A DNA stretch of 64,000 nt from Cheiracanthium punctorium (GCA_038373885.1 JAWZYV010013188.1:62001-126000), one strand, 5' to 3'; shown: positions 1 through 10,734, counted from the first letter of the stretch. Notes: generated from the sequence alone by a model not told the origin. A program made the numbers and translations.

Positions 1-2
1 CC

Positions 3-2099
3 GAATTTTTTGAATTGTGTAATCGTGCGGATGCTTTTGGTGCCTTTGCACGGACATTACTCTATTCAGAAGTACCAAGTTTTTTCACATGGGCTCAAAC
101 AAAAAAATGGATGCCTCGCAAGCAAGGTACACCGATTGATGCATGTCCCGGTTTATATAAATCAAACACCTTGGGACGAGTATTTGCAGTAAATCCAAAG
201 CAGACTGAGTGCTTTTATCTTCGACTGTTGTTGGTTAATGTTACCGGCCCATTGTCATTTCAAGATATACGTAAAGTGAATGGACAACAATATCCAACGT
301 ATAAAGAAGCATGCCTTGCACTAGGCTTGCTGGAAGATGACAACCAGTGGGAATGTATGCTTGCTGAAGCAGCATTGAACTGTACGGCAAAACAAATTCG
401 TCTATTGTTCGCTATAGTGTTGACTGCATGTTTCCCGGCCCGAGCAGAGACATTGTGGGATAGTCATAAAGATTCAATGAGTGATGATATTTTGCATGAA
501 CATCGTACACGGTGCAACGATTTAACAATACCATTCAGCGACGCTATGTACAATGAAGCATTGATTGCTATTGAGGATCTGTGCATTATCATTGCCAACT
601 TACCACTCAGTCATTTCGGCATGCGTTCGCCAAATCGTAGTGTATCTGATTTAATAAATAATGAAATGAATCGAGAACTACAATACAATACTGCAGAAAT
701 GGCAGCGATTGTTACTCGCAATATCCCATTAATGAATGAGGAACAAAGAAGCATTTACGATCGCATTATGCTTGCAGTTTCGGCAGGGCAAGGTGGATTC
801 TTTTTTTTGGATGCACCAGGTGGAACTGGTAAAACATTCCTTATTTCGCTAATCCTAGCCGAAATACGATCGAATAATGGCATCGCATTGGCCGTTGCAT
901 CGTCTGGTATTGCGGCAACTTTATTGGATGGAGGCAGAACAGCTCATTCAGTATTTAAGCTACCACTAAATATTCAAAATAACCCAGATGCAGTGTGCAA
1001 CATAAAAAAACAATCGCCCATGGCCACAGTGCTGAAACAGTGTAAAATTATCATCTGGGATGAATGCACTATGGCACACAAACATTCGCTTGAGGCGTTG
1101 AACAGGACAATGAAAGATCTTAAAAACAAGGACAAACTATTTGGCGGCACTCTGGTACTCCTTTCAGGAGATTTTAGACAAACACTTCCCGTCATCCCAC
1201 GTTCAACGTATGCTGATGAAATCAACGCCTGCTTAAAATCATCGCCACTGTGGCGTAATGTTGAAAAATTACAACTGAAAGTAAATATGCGCGTTCAAAT
1301 ACTTCGAGATCTATCCGCTGAGGCATTCTCAAAACAGCTGTTAAATATCGGCGATGGAAAAGTTACTGTAGATGAAACTGGATGCATAAAATTACCGGCC
1401 GATTTCTGCACAATTACTGATTCGCAAGATGCTCTCATTGACCAGATATTTCCCGATGTACATACACAATATATTAATCATGAGTGGCTGGCAGAAAGAG
1501 CAATTTTAGCAGCAAAAAATGGAGACGTCAACGAACTGAATCTTAAAATACAACATTTATTGCCAGGGGAGTTAGTGTCATACAAATCTATTGATACAGT
1601 TTGCGATGCCACCGAAGGTGTGAATTATCCAGCAGAGTTTTTAAACTCATTAGATTTACCAGGCATGCCGCCGCATAACTTACAACTGAAGGTTGGATCT
1701 CCGGTTATTTTGCTTCGTAATTTGAACCCACCACGGCTGTGTAACGGCACGCGATTAGTTATTAAAAAACTAATGAAAAATGTTGTCGAAGCCGTCATTT
1801 TAAATGGCAAATTTCGAGGTGAAAATATATTACTACCACGGATCCCTATTATACCCACGGATGTGCCAATTCAATTTAAACGTCTTCAATTTCCAATAAG
1901 ATTGGCATTTGCAATGACTATCAATAAGTCTCAAGGCCAAACTATGTCTGTTTGTGGCTTAGATTTGAGCACACCATGTTTTTCACACGGACAATTATAC
2001 GTGGCATGCTCTCGAGTGGGCAAACCATCCAGTTTGTTTGTGTTAGCTAAAGGTGGGGTAACAAAAAATATTGTACACTTTATTCCGTTAAGAGATTGA
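3..2099 (+). CDS. Helitron Rep/helicase protein, C-terminal PIF1-like helicase part (5' end outside window)
   Basis: The reading frame is open from the first bases of the window to a TGA at 2097-2099, so the N-terminal part, including any HUH Rep nuclease, lies upstream. Numbering codons from 15, there is a Walker A motif GGTGKT at residues 269-274, Walker B WDE with D349/E350, the PIF1 signature GDFRQ at 385-389, and a late helicase motif NKSQGQT at 637-643 followed by a Y-V-A-x-S-R segment. These are hallmarks of superfamily 1B PIF1-like 5'-3' helicases as found in Helitron transposases, which drive rolling-circle-type transposition. About 250 bp after the stop comes a canonical Helitron 3' end, so this is the element's own protein and not the host PIF1 gene. 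The visible ORF has no stop or frameshift, which suggests a fairly young copy. Activity cannot be judged without the Rep domain. Confidence 0.93.
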   Translation, partial: EFFELCNRADAFGAFARTLLYSEVPSFFTWAQTKKWMPRKQGTPIDACPGLYKSNTLGRVFAVNPKQTECFYLRLLLVNVTGPLSFQDIRKVNGQQYPTYKEACLALGLLEDDNQWECMLAEAALNCTAKQIRLLFAIVLTACFPARAETLWDSHKDSMSDDILHEHRTRCNDLTIPFSDAMYNEALIAIEDLCIIIANLPLSHFGMRSPNRSVSDLINNEMNRELQYNTAEMAAIVTRNIPLMNEEQRSIYDRIMLAVSAGQGGFFFLDAPGGTGKTFLISLILAEIRSNNGIALAVASSGIAATLLDGGRTAHSVFKLPLNIQNNPDAVCNIKKQSPMATVLKQCKIIIWDECTMAHKHSLEALNRTMKDLKNKDKLFGGTLVLLSGDFRQTLPVIPRSTYADEINACLKSSPLWRNVEKLQLKVNMRVQILRDLSAEAFSKQLLNIGDGKVTVDETGCIKLPADFCTITDSQDALIDQIFPDVHTQYINHEWLAERAILAAKNGDVNELNLKIQHLLPGELVSYKSIDTVCDATEGVNYPAEFLNSLDLPGMPPHNLQLKVGSPVILLRNLNPPRLCNGTRLVIKKLMKNVVEAVILNGKFRGENILLPRIPIIPTDVPIQFKRLQFPIRLAFAMTINKSQGQTMSVCGLDLSTPCFSHGQLYVACSRVGKPSSLFVLAKGGVTKNIVHFIPLRD

Positions 2100-2319
2100 T
2101 TTTTTTTTTTGTAAAATTATTGTAATTAGCGATATATATAAATTTAAAGAATACATTACAATGAATTAAAAATATAAATGTTTGGTATTGTGTTATTTTT
2201 ATATTCCAGCATCGTTCACAGAGCTCCGTGCCTCTTCCACTCATATACCACATCCTCACAAACTTACAATAAGTTAGTCATTTCTTTTTACTAAAATAAT
2301 CCTAGGAATAATTTTATAT

Positions 2320-2348
2320 GGCAAAACAACGTTTGCCGGGTCAGCTAG
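2320..2348 (+). terminator. Helitron 3' terminal hairpin plus CTAG
   Basis: A 6-bp perfect stem with a 6-nt loop is followed by GGGTCAGCTAG. In Helitrons this structure marks the end of the rolling-circle transposition unit. It is a transposition signal here, not a transcription terminator. Confidence 0.8.
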
Positions 2349-2350
2349 TA

Positions 2351-4679
2351 TCTATATATATAAAAATGAATATTTGTAGGTATGTGTGTGTATGACATTG
2401 CAAAACTCCAAAACCGTTTGACCGTTCACCATGAAATTTGGTACATTCAAGTCTTTTGTCACGGAGAAGGTTTTTATGCTATCTATTTTACTCTAACTCG
2501 CCGCTAGGTGGCGCTGCAGAACTTCGAATACTATTCAACCGCTTGCTATGAAAATACCGTTTAACTAATCTTGACGAAAATTGGTGCGTATGGATATTTG
2601 CACACGGAGAATATTTTTACGCAATCCATTTTGACATAACTTGCCGCTAGGTGGCGCTGCAGAGCATCGAATTCTATTCCGTTGGACCGCTTACTATGAA
2701 AATACCATTCAACCAATTTTGATGAAAATTGCTATTTATGGATATTCGAATGCGGAGAAGGTTTTTATGCTATCCATTTTCCTCTAGCTTGCCCCTGGGT
2801 GGCGCTGCAGAACGTCGAGTTCTATTCCGTTCGACCGCTTGCTACGCAAGTATCGTTCAACTGAATTTGATGAAAATTGGTACACACGGATATTTGAAGA
2901 CGTAGAATATTTTTACTTTATCCATTGTACTGTAACTTGACGCTAGATGGCGCTCCAGAACGTCGATTTCTATTCCGTTCAACCCTCTTACTATGAAAAT
3001 AACATTCAACCGATTTTGGCAAAAATTGGTACGTATGGATATTTGAACACGGAAAATATTTTTACACTATCTGTTTTGTCATGACTTGCTGCAAGATGGC
3101 GCTGCAGTACATCGAATTCTATTCTGTTCGACCACTTCCTATGCAAGTACCGTTCAACCAATTTTGATGAAAATTGGTACACACGGATATTTGAAGACTT
3201 AGAATATTTTTACGCAATCCATTTTGACATAACTTGCAGCTAGGTGGCGCTGCAGAGCGTTGAATTCTATTCCGTTGGACCGCTTGCTATGAAAATACCA
3301 TTCAACCAATTTTGATGAAAATTGCTATTTATGGATATTTGAACACGGAGAAGGTTTTTATGCTATCCATTTTGCTATATCTTGACGCTAGATGGCGCTT
3401 CAGAACGTCGATTTCTATTCCGCTCGATCGCTTGCTGTGAAAATACCATTCAACCGATTTTGAAGGAAATTGGTACATAGTGATATTTGAAGAAGTAGAA
3501 TATTTTTGCACCATCCATTTTCCGATAACTTGCCACTAGATGATGCTGCAGAACGCCGAATTCTATTTCGTTTAAGCGCTTGCTGTGAAAATACCAGTCA
3601 ACCGTTTTTGATAACAATTAGTACACATGGATATATGAACCTGGAGAATATTTTTACGCTATCCGTTTTGCTATAACTTGCCGCAAGATGGCGCTGCAGC
3701 ACATCAACTTCTATGCCGTTCAACCAATCGCCATAAATATTTTTATGCTTTTACATTTGAGCATGGAGAATACATTCTAACTATTCATTTAACTGTTACT
3801 CACTACTAGATGACACTGCAGCACATTAATACTTTAACGCGCCATGAAATGGCAATGCAGTGCACCAACTTCATGATCGGACAATTGATCTCTATGAAAA
3901 TTGATATAGCTAGATACTTGAACACGGAGAATATTTTCGTGTTATCCATTTTTCTATAAATAGCTACTTCATTGTGCTGTAGCACATCATTACTTTAACT
4001 CGATAGTGCTGCAATGTATCAACTTCTTACTTTAATTTGTCTATTGATGGCGCTGCAGCATGTAAAGACTGTTCAACTGATATGAAAATAACATATTCGG
4101 GGCAAGCGCACCGGTTCCCCTAATGAAGCTTTTGCCCAAGGCCCCCAACTCGGAAAATCTGCTCCTGACTGGAGCACTTAATTATTTTAACTCGCCACTA
4201 GATAGCACTTCAGCAATCAACTTCTTAATGTTCAACTAACCGCTCTGAAAATTGGTATGCATACACATTTGAACACGGATAATATTTTCGCATTATCCAT
4301 TTTGCTTAACTCGCCCTTTAATGGCGCAGTAGCGCATTATTACTTTAATTCACCACTAAATGGCGCTGCAGCGTATCTTGACCATTAAACTGTTTGCTAT
4401 GAAATTGGTACACATAGATATTTGATCATGAAAATATTTTGATGCTATCCATTTTGCAAAAACTTCGACAGTTGATGGCGCTGCGCCGAATAATCTTCTT
4501 CACCGTATTCAACTGATCGTCATGAAATTCTTTATGCATAATTGTTGAACACAGATAATATTTATGCGCTATCAATTTTGCTATATCTATTTATTATGAT
4601 AAATAGTAATTACATTAAACCGTAATATAAAAAAAAAGAATCCATTCAGTCCCGTGCGAAGAACGGGGCATACAGCTAG
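2351..4679 (+). mobile_element. Non-autonomous Helitron made of 148-bp CTCF-like repeats
   Basis: The 5' end begins TC followed by an AT-rich stretch (TCTATATATATAAAAATGAA at 2351-2370). The 3' end has a hairpin CCCGT-loop-ACGGG (about 4651-4667), then CATACAG and CTAG at 4676-4679. It is flanked by A2350 and T4680, as expected for insertion between A and T. No protein is encoded. The body is a tandem array of about 148 bp per unit. Each unit has a conserved GGTGGCGCTGCAG-type core, with the GGCGC starting at 2510, 2653, 2801, 2949, 3098, 3246, 3394 and 3690, plus a degenerate one at 3542. The right-hand 900 bp keeps more scattered copies (for example 4049, 4363, 4477). The hairpin is similar to that of the 16-kb, 18-kb and 44-kb elements, so they form related families. 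Confidence 0.85.
2440..3830 (+). repeat. Tandem array, 148-bp period, CTCF-like core in each unit
   Basis: Spacings between successive GGCGC cores are 143, 148, 148, 149, 148, 148, 148 and 148 bp. The first unit reads CCGCTAGGTGGCGC at 2501-2514, which fits the animal CTCF consensus CCASYAGRKGGCRS at 13 of 14 positions. Other parts of the unit (ACGGAGAAGGTTTTTATGCT-like and GACCGCTTGCTATGAAAATA-like segments) are also conserved. Whether a CTCF protein binds is inference. Confidence 0.8.
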
Positions 4680-5962
4680 TTTTATTATAATACCAGTAAT
4701 GTTTTAACATTAGAGTGTAGAATATTGTGTACTGTATTTCCTCGCATAATAGTTTAATTTCTCCAAGAAAAATGGCAAAAAAGTGCGTCTATTACGCGAG
4801 TAAGCACGTCATGCCATAAAATTTACGTCATATCAAAGTAAGTTTGCAAAGAAACGAGATTAAAGTAAACTATTTTCTTCTGCCGAAACATGGAGGATTT
4901 AAATATTTAAATTGTGCATTTACGGGGAAGAAACGAAGATGAAAGTAATAGGTATTATTAGTAGATTTGTTGCGATAATATGGGTTAAAGCACAATATGC
5001 CGTTAGAATATACAGAAAGGGGCACGTGCTCCCAATTTAGCGTCAAGATCTTTTTATTTTCAATATTTGTTTGGAAATTCAAAAGGAACTATCGATAGAA
5101 GAAAAATCCCCCAAAACCTTTCCTGTGATCCCCCCCCCCCACCACCAAAAAAAAAAATATATAAAAATCAGTCACACTACACCAAAGGACCATTACAAGT
5201 ACAAAAAGCAAAAATTGAAAAGTAAATACTAAATATTCAATTACACCTCAATAACACGTACATTTTTGAACAGCTGAATAACTTCTCCATAGAGTGCTTA
5301 AAACTCATGCCAGTAAATATTTTTCAGAGATTGATATCTAGTGAGCTACGATTTCAGAAAAATATTGCTTTATCTAAATATTTATAACTGAAATTGAAAC
5401 ATTTTGACTCAAAGCGAAAAACTCAGATGAAACGCGCCGAGTAAAAGGTACCCAACAGCAGTTTGGCGTCTGTATTCTTTTCGCCAAATGCAGTCCGGCG
5501 TAATCATGGAAAAAAGGACAAAATACAAAGTTTTTGAAAGATTTTTTAATTAATTTAAAGCATGATATGCGTACATATAACATAAATAAATATTAAAACA
5601 ATATTATTGTAAAGTTCAAACAAGGAAAGTGTAAGATAAGACTTAAAATTCAAGCTTCCGATGACAGCTCGAAAGCGAAACTACGTAAATAATCGCTTCA
5701 AAATAGTAGTTAATTTCGGATTTCTAGTTAAAAAGTGATTTTTATGCATTAAGTAAGTATTCCAGTTTAGGAAAACCGAAAGGAAAAACATAAGACTGAT
5801 TATTTAATGCTTAGATACAGCAGTTTTTCCGAAGTCACTCCGTTTCACAATGTTAACTCTACGGAAGATTTTCATCCATAGCCCGCGGCGGCTGATTCTC
5901 CGCTTCAGCCAATCAGAAATTATTTCACTCGTGTCGGGTCTCTGACGAAGTATATTGGCTCT
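4680..5962. other. Intergenic, AT-rich, no gene seen
   Basis: Short ORFs here have no recognisable domain. There is a poly-C run followed by poly-A near 5128-5157. The stretch at about 4728-4806 (a cytosine-rich end and a GCGTCTATTACGCGAG-like segment) resembles transposon ends but I could not bound an element. Confidence 0.6.
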
Positions 5963-6128
5963 AGGTCCGGCCACCGTTATAGAGTGGGGGTCCTCAGAAA
6001 TATGCTACCGCTTGCTCTTTGCGAGACCCCAAAAGCATCATTGGGTCCGGCCACCGCTGTAGGGGATCCCCTCAAAAATATGTAACCGCTGGCCCTTTGC
6101 GAGACTCCCCCCCACACCCCCCCCCCCC
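5963..6128. repeat. Two-copy tandem repeat, about 87-bp spacing
   Basis: GGTCCGGCCACCG occurs near 5964 and again near 6052. Each is followed by a similar segment ending in TTTGCGAGAC. The second copy runs into a poly-C tract at 6107-6128. The repeat is GC-rich compared with its surroundings. Its identity is unknown. Confidence 0.6.
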
Positions 6129-6340
6129 AACAACTTGTCGTTAAACATATCGTTGAAATAATACAATAATTTTTGATACATGTAAAAATTATTGTCTAAC
6201 AAATCAGTCAAAATCCGAATAAATCGGGTTTTTCCTAGTTAGTTCGGGTTTTGCCCTAGCACTGTCAGTTAAAACGCTTTTTCCCTAGTTAATTCGAGTT
6301 TTGTCTGATATCAGGTTTTCACTGTAACATATAGATATAT
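6129..6340. other. Intergenic, short imperfect repeats
   Basis: TTCCTAGTTAGTTCGGGTTTT-like segments recur two or three times between 6225 and 6310 with a spacing of about 70 bp. No ORF or element end is seen. Confidence 0.4.
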
Positions 6341-7080
6341 ACAGGATGTCCCAAAAAGGTGGTTACGGGCTTTAATTCTTTATCTTTTAGAGATAAGTGG
6401 GTGGTGTAAATTGAAAAAATGTTCAAAATAAGGTCGGAAATAAGAATCCGTTAAGAAAAAGTTATCTCGTTCATTTACAAAAAGTTACACTTTTTAAATT
6501 TCTATACGACCCCTGCATGAAACAATTCCCAGTTAGAAAGTTTTTATTTTTTATCAAACAAGACTAATAGAAAAAACCGCGTAACTGTAAATTTAAAAGA
6601 GTGAGTTATACTTAATTGAAAATGGAAGGCTGTACAAAGGGAACATACACAAAAATAGAAATGTAAATTTGTGGCATGTTAAAAGATAAAATGTATGAAA
6701 ATATTTATATTAGAGCTATTTTTGTGTTTTTAGGGTAGATTCATGGTTCCATTGAAAATTATCATATTTTTCAAAACAACGTTCTAACCAGTTCTAACAG
6801 ATGAACTCGGACGATATTTTATTTCCTGTAAGTGGTATTTAACCATTTCAAACGTTTATGGTAAAACAATTTTTAACAACTGCATAATGTAATGCAGACT
6901 ATTTCTTTTGAGTTTACTCATTTGTTTCCAGTAGTAACTCTTATCAGAACAACTCTACCAAACTTTTCTTGTACATATCAGAATAAATAGTGTATTAAAA
7001 ATTATGCAGCGATATTTAGTTTCATATTTTCGAAATAAAAACGTATAACTAGTACTGTAAAATGTTTTTTTTTAACAAAT

Positions 7081-7893
7081 GACGAGCTGTTTGAAATAAC
7101 AATGATTTATTCTAAGTGCAATAGAAATAATGCAGAAACTGCTCGAGAAATCGGACGAAGGTATCCGAATTCACCTGAAATTTCCCGCATGTTTGTTTAC
7201 CGGACGATGAGGCGATTGAGAAGCACCGGTGCTTTGCGTCCAAAACCTGGCACTGGGAGAAATCGATTGTGCAGTGAAAACGAAGAAACTGATATTATAG
7301 CGTATTTTTCTCCCAACCCACGTGCAAGTATTCGAAAAGCAAGTGTGACTTTGGGACTACCTAGAACATCAATTGATAGAATTCTTGAAAAAGATAATTG
7401 GCATCCATCATTTTGTATACATAGACTGCAAGCACTCCATCCCTATGATTTTCTCGACGTCTAGCATTCTGCAACTGGCTGTTAATTCAACAAGAAAAAA
7501 TGTGAATTTTGTTAAAAGTATTATGTGGACGGATGAATGGTTATTTACGGAAGATGGGTCAATAAATACTCATAACGATCATTACTGGGATAGTACAAAA
7601 CCGTATTTTGTGCAAGAAATACACCACCAAAGAAAATTTTCTGTCTCCGCGTAGTACGAAATTTGGAATGGAGAACTTGTTGGTCCTGTGTTTTATGAAG
7701 GGACAGCCTCAAAATATCTGCAGCTTGTTTTAGATGGCATAGTAACAGTATTTTGGAGACTACACTTTTATAGTATGTAAAATGTACGCATTTTCAACAA
7801 GATGGAGCACCTGCACGCAAGGCTAATATAAGTGTAACAAACTGGCTCAATGTTAACTTTGATAAACAGTGGATTGATTTGAAAGGAGTCACA
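7081..7893 (+). pseudogene. Broken DUF4817/mariner-like transposase
   Basis: The first 120 codons (7102-7461) encode a helix-turn-helix DNA-binding region of the DUF4817 kind (N-A-E-T-A-R-E-I-G-R-R-Y-P, then S-T-G-x-L, then R-A-S-I-R-K-A-S). The open frame also extends upstream of the ATG into residues typical of the family N-terminus. The coding then shifts frame: from about 7460 the DDE part continues with MWTDEWLFTEDGSIN (first catalytic D), then H-W-Y-W-like and G-P-V-F-Y-E-G segments. A TAG at 7652-7654 replaces a probable Trp codon. After a further frame change comes FQQDGAPARK at 7792 (second catalytic D; the usual His after GAPA is Arg). The third acidic residue is not found. With at least two frameshifts, one stop and a missing C-terminus, it is dead. 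Confidence 0.85.
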
Positions 7894-7899
7894 GAATGC

Positions 7900-7934
7900 T
7901 TGCGTTATGTTAATTTGTCATTAACATAACGCAA
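7900..7934. repeat. Perfect 15-bp inverted repeat with 5-nt loop
   Basis: TTGCGTTATGTTAAT at 7900-7914 and its exact reverse complement at 7920-7934 are separated by TTGTC. It sits where the transposase homology ends, so it may mark a breakpoint or a small inserted hairpin element. Confidence 0.85.
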
Positions 7935-8202
7935 TTCAAAATATAAAATCCAAAAACCTTTGTTTTTCATTCAAACGTCATAGCAAAATATGTTCCCCGA
8001 ATAAGGAAGCCTTTTAACTTACGTTATTTCAAAAATTAAAAATTTAACGCAAATCTGTTCTATTATTATTTATCCTTTTTCCTTTTCAATCGTGGCTAAA
8101 ACATCTTTATGCGATTATTGAGTCTTGAATCTTTTCGTAATTAAAATCAATATTGACTTTCATATATACTGACATATTTCTAGATGAACGGATTGTCTAG
8201 TG
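7935..8202. other. Intergenic, AT-rich, nothing recognised
   Basis: No ORF, repeat or element end is seen apart from the target duplication of the next element at 8195-8202. Confidence 0.5.
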
Positions 8203-8688
8203 CAGGGGTTCCCAAACTTTTTTTACCCGCGGCACCCTTGTCAGGATAAAAGCATTTCACGGTACCCTTGTCAGGCTAAAAACATTTCGCCGCACCCTTG
8301 TCAGGCTAAAAACTTCCGCGGCAGATTTCCTTTAAAGCAATAAGAATATGAAGGTTAGAATGAAGCAGTTGGGATGCACTTTACGCTATTTTTTGTTTGT
8401 TTGTTTATAGGGCTAACTATCAAGAAAGTACTCTCTTGGGAAAGGGATATAGAATTTTGACAATACCCCCCTTTCAGGGAGTTCCTATAAAAGAGAGGCT
8501 ACAGGACAGTCTTGAACTTGACTGAAATATTTTTGTTTGAGCTCACTTAGTGATCGGCTCACTTTCTTGGGGATACCGGTTCAGACCGAGGAAAATATTT
8601 GATTATACTCCACCAAAACACTTTTCTTGATTATCTCCACGGCACCCCTGACATACGCTCGTCGCGGCACCCAGTTTGGGAACCTTTG
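8203..8688. mobile_element. hAT-type MITE with 8-bp target duplication
   Basis: The ends are CAGGGGTTCCCAAAC at 8203-8217 and GTTTGGGAACCTTTG at 8674-8688, an imperfect terminal inverted repeat of about 15 bp in the usual hAT style (CAGNGGTTCCCAA). The flanks are GTCTAGTG (8195-8202) and GTCTAGTA (8689-8696), an 8-bp duplication with one mismatch. The inside is non-coding. Near the left end are three copies of a CGGCACCCTTGTCAGG unit (about 8228-8310) and related CGGCACCC motifs recur at the right end. Such subterminal repeats are typical transposase-binding regions. Confidence 0.88.
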
Positions 8689-8696
8689 GTCTAGTA

Positions 8697-8949
8697 CAAA
8701 AGCGTTTCCTTCAGATTGTACTGGTCAGGCACGTATCCAGGAAAAAAAATCGGAAAGGGGTTCAAACAGTAGAAAAGTCCGAATTTTTCACACACACACA
8801 AAAAAAAAAAACCTTTACCACTATCATCTGTTAACAAAATCGAAATTTCGGAGGTGGTCCAGACACCGTGTATTCGTCCTTGGTACTGGTACAGTTCTAT
8901 AGGTTGTACATACGTAAGGTTATTTTGTATTTGGTTACGTCGTTAATTG
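8697..8949. other. Intergenic; possible end of a hAT-like MITE
   Basis: A CAGGCACGTATCCAGG segment near 8727 followed by a G-rich run resembles the left ends at 35267 and 61280. There is no matching right end, so no element is called. An A-run follows a short CA repeat at 8790-8812. Confidence 0.35.
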
Positions 8950-9267
8950 ACAAGCTCCATCGTATGTAGATGAGTTGTCTTGCGATTGTCACGTGACTCG
9001 TTTGTTTATATAAAGGTTTTACAACATAAAAGGAAACCGCTTATTACAATTATTTCAAACACTGCGTGATAAAATTTAAAAATAATTTAACCAATAAGGC
9101 GCTGGTGAGGGCGAAATTAATTCATTATTCTTCGATGCACGGGAATATTATTAACTTAGTGTAGCTTTCTATTAATAAAAGAATTTTTGGAATCGCTTCA
9201 GTAATTCCACAGATTACCTCCTACATATAAACAAACAAAGTTTCCCCCTATATCATATTAGTATAGA
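8950..9267 (-). mobile_element. Helitron 5' end fragment
   Basis: Read on the minus strand it starts TCTATACTAATATGATATAG at 9267 and goes on with TTTGTTTGTTTATAT. This closely follows the common arthropod Helitron 5' end (TCTATACTAATATTATAAAG with TTTGTTTG runs). The A/T target rule is met (T at 9268). No 3' hairpin with CTAG was found to the left, so the inner boundary is a guess and the copy is probably truncated. Confidence 0.5.
8988..9016 (+). promoter_or_regulatory. Palindromic E-box plus TATA-like box
   Basis: GTCACGTGAC at 8988-8997 is a perfect 10-bp palindrome containing the CACGTG E-box. TATATAAAGG at 9007-9016 follows 9 bp later. This could act as a small promoter. No coding sequence follows, and the region appears to belong to a Helitron fragment, so chance is a serious alternative. 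Confidence 0.25.
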
Positions 9268-10734
9268 TTTAATCTTATTTTAATATTTTACAAAACTTAT
9301 TTATCTGAAGGAAGAACAAAACACCAAATTTATCTGTATCATAACTGTATCGAAATACGTATTTCATTTCAAATTAGATTACAAACGGACAATGTTTGAT
9401 ATGGAACACAAAATATGCTTCAGTCTGAAATGTTCTTTTTACATAGAATGCATTTTCATCACTAGAAATTTCAATTTTCTTTCATTTGCCCTGTGCATGC
9501 TGCTGTCAGATGCAGAATCATCTGCATCCATCGATGCAGGAATGCATCTTTTCGTAAGAAAGGAAAAAATCGATGCTATGTAATCGCACTTTTCATATTT
9601 TGTTTTGGGAAATATTTTCCGTTCATGGCAAGAGCTTGTTTTCGGATGTGATACGCGAGCTCTGCTATACATTCGGTTATTCAATTTTCGTTTCCTTAAT
9701 CTCATATTCCTAAGAAGCTAGTCGGTCAGCATAGTAAAAGATTTACGGGTAAATTTGCATCAAGGTATTAGGGTCGACGAATCGGCTTTGTTCCGTTTTA
9801 CGATTTTTGTTCTGTGTGTGGTTGATTCTTCTAATAGTATCGTGAAATAGAGAATTAACGGTAATTTCCTGGTGTAGTGCTTTATGTATATCATGTAACT
9901 GGCTCGTGTTTCATTAATTATAATGAGATTCTACCAGCAGTATGTGCGTTATTTCGCTCGCAATTCGATAAACACAATTGTGGAAACGGAAGTTATGTAA
10001 TTGGATTAGTAGAAGTTACTGTAAGTAGAGTAAACTGAACACGAGTGTTATCGTTAATCTGATAAGTCTATCATATTCGATAAGAAATGTGTAATGTATC
10101 TGGCAACTACAGAATGATGTCACTTTTCTGTTGCACTTTGTCGTAGTGGCAACAGAAGGTAAAAACAGAACGCAGGACAACTAGATTTTGAACGTACGCT
10201 ATGTATTCACTGTCTGTAAATTTTCTAAATAAATTGTAAATTTGAATTTATATTTTAAGTTTTTTAAAACAAGGTCAGCATCCAGACATTTCAAAATGGG
10301 ATTTCAAAATTATATCACACACAGCTGCAAACGCGAAAATACAAGGCCTATCCCAAAAGAAATGAGAAACAATTACATAAATTAAGTAATTGTTCTGGCA
10401 AAGAGAAGTCTTGATAATCATCGAAGTAATAACTTGGGCATCAACGTATCCATAGTTGCTGATAATGCTTGTAGCATTGTACGAACGCATTTTGTTAGAT
10501 GCCTCGAACACTTGCGGCTACTACAGCTCTTTGCATACAAATTTGGTGGCTGAGAGTAGACACGCGACCGCAAATAAGCATATGCATTCTTGCTTAGGGA
10601 AATATTTTCCAACTCCCCTTTTCCCATATCGTATAAGGTTTACCGATTTTGGTTTTTGTTAAAAAGTGTCTGCCATGTAAAAATATACCTTGTAGAATGT
10701 CTCGAATCAAACTCACATCAGGAACTGGATGTGG
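9268..10734. other. Intergenic, no gene or element recognised
   Basis: 1.5 kb of AT-rich sequence with several short ORFs on both strands, none with family features. Around 9500-9560 there are short inverted GATGCAG/CTGCATC motifs. GGGAAATATTTTCC-type motifs recur at about 9606 and 10597. I see nothing firmer. Confidence 0.5.

Larger units (their letters stand above)
1..2348 (+). mobile_element. Autonomous-type Helitron, 3' portion
   Basis: The element enters from outside the window and ends in CTAG at 2345-2348 followed by T at 2349. Just inside the end is a short hairpin: GGCAAA at 2320-2325 pairs with TTTGCC at 2332-2337, followed by GGGTCAG and CTAG. A hairpin about 10 nt before a terminal CTRR, inserted at an A/T dinucleotide, defines the Helitron 3' terminus. 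The 245 bp between the helicase stop and the end are non-coding. Confidence 0.88.
6341..7934 (+). mobile_element. Degenerate mariner-related element (DUF4817-type transposase)
   Basis: The left end reads ACAGGATGTCCCAAAAAGG at 6341, like terminal repeats of arthropod mariner-related elements that start CAGGGTGTCCC/TTCC. A broken transposase follows (7102-7900). The right end is not found: homology stops near a perfect 15-bp inverted repeat at 7900-7934. The right boundary is therefore only approximate. Confidence 0.6.

Noticed and set aside
3..2099. Host PIF1 DNA helicase gene
   Set aside because: The sequence upstream in the same frame, the helicase subtype and above all the Helitron 3' hairpin with CTAG 250 bp downstream show it belongs to a Helitron.
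2440..4600. CRISPR array or classical centromeric satellite
   Set aside because: The units are 148 bp without short repeats and unique spacers, and the array is bounded by Helitron ends.
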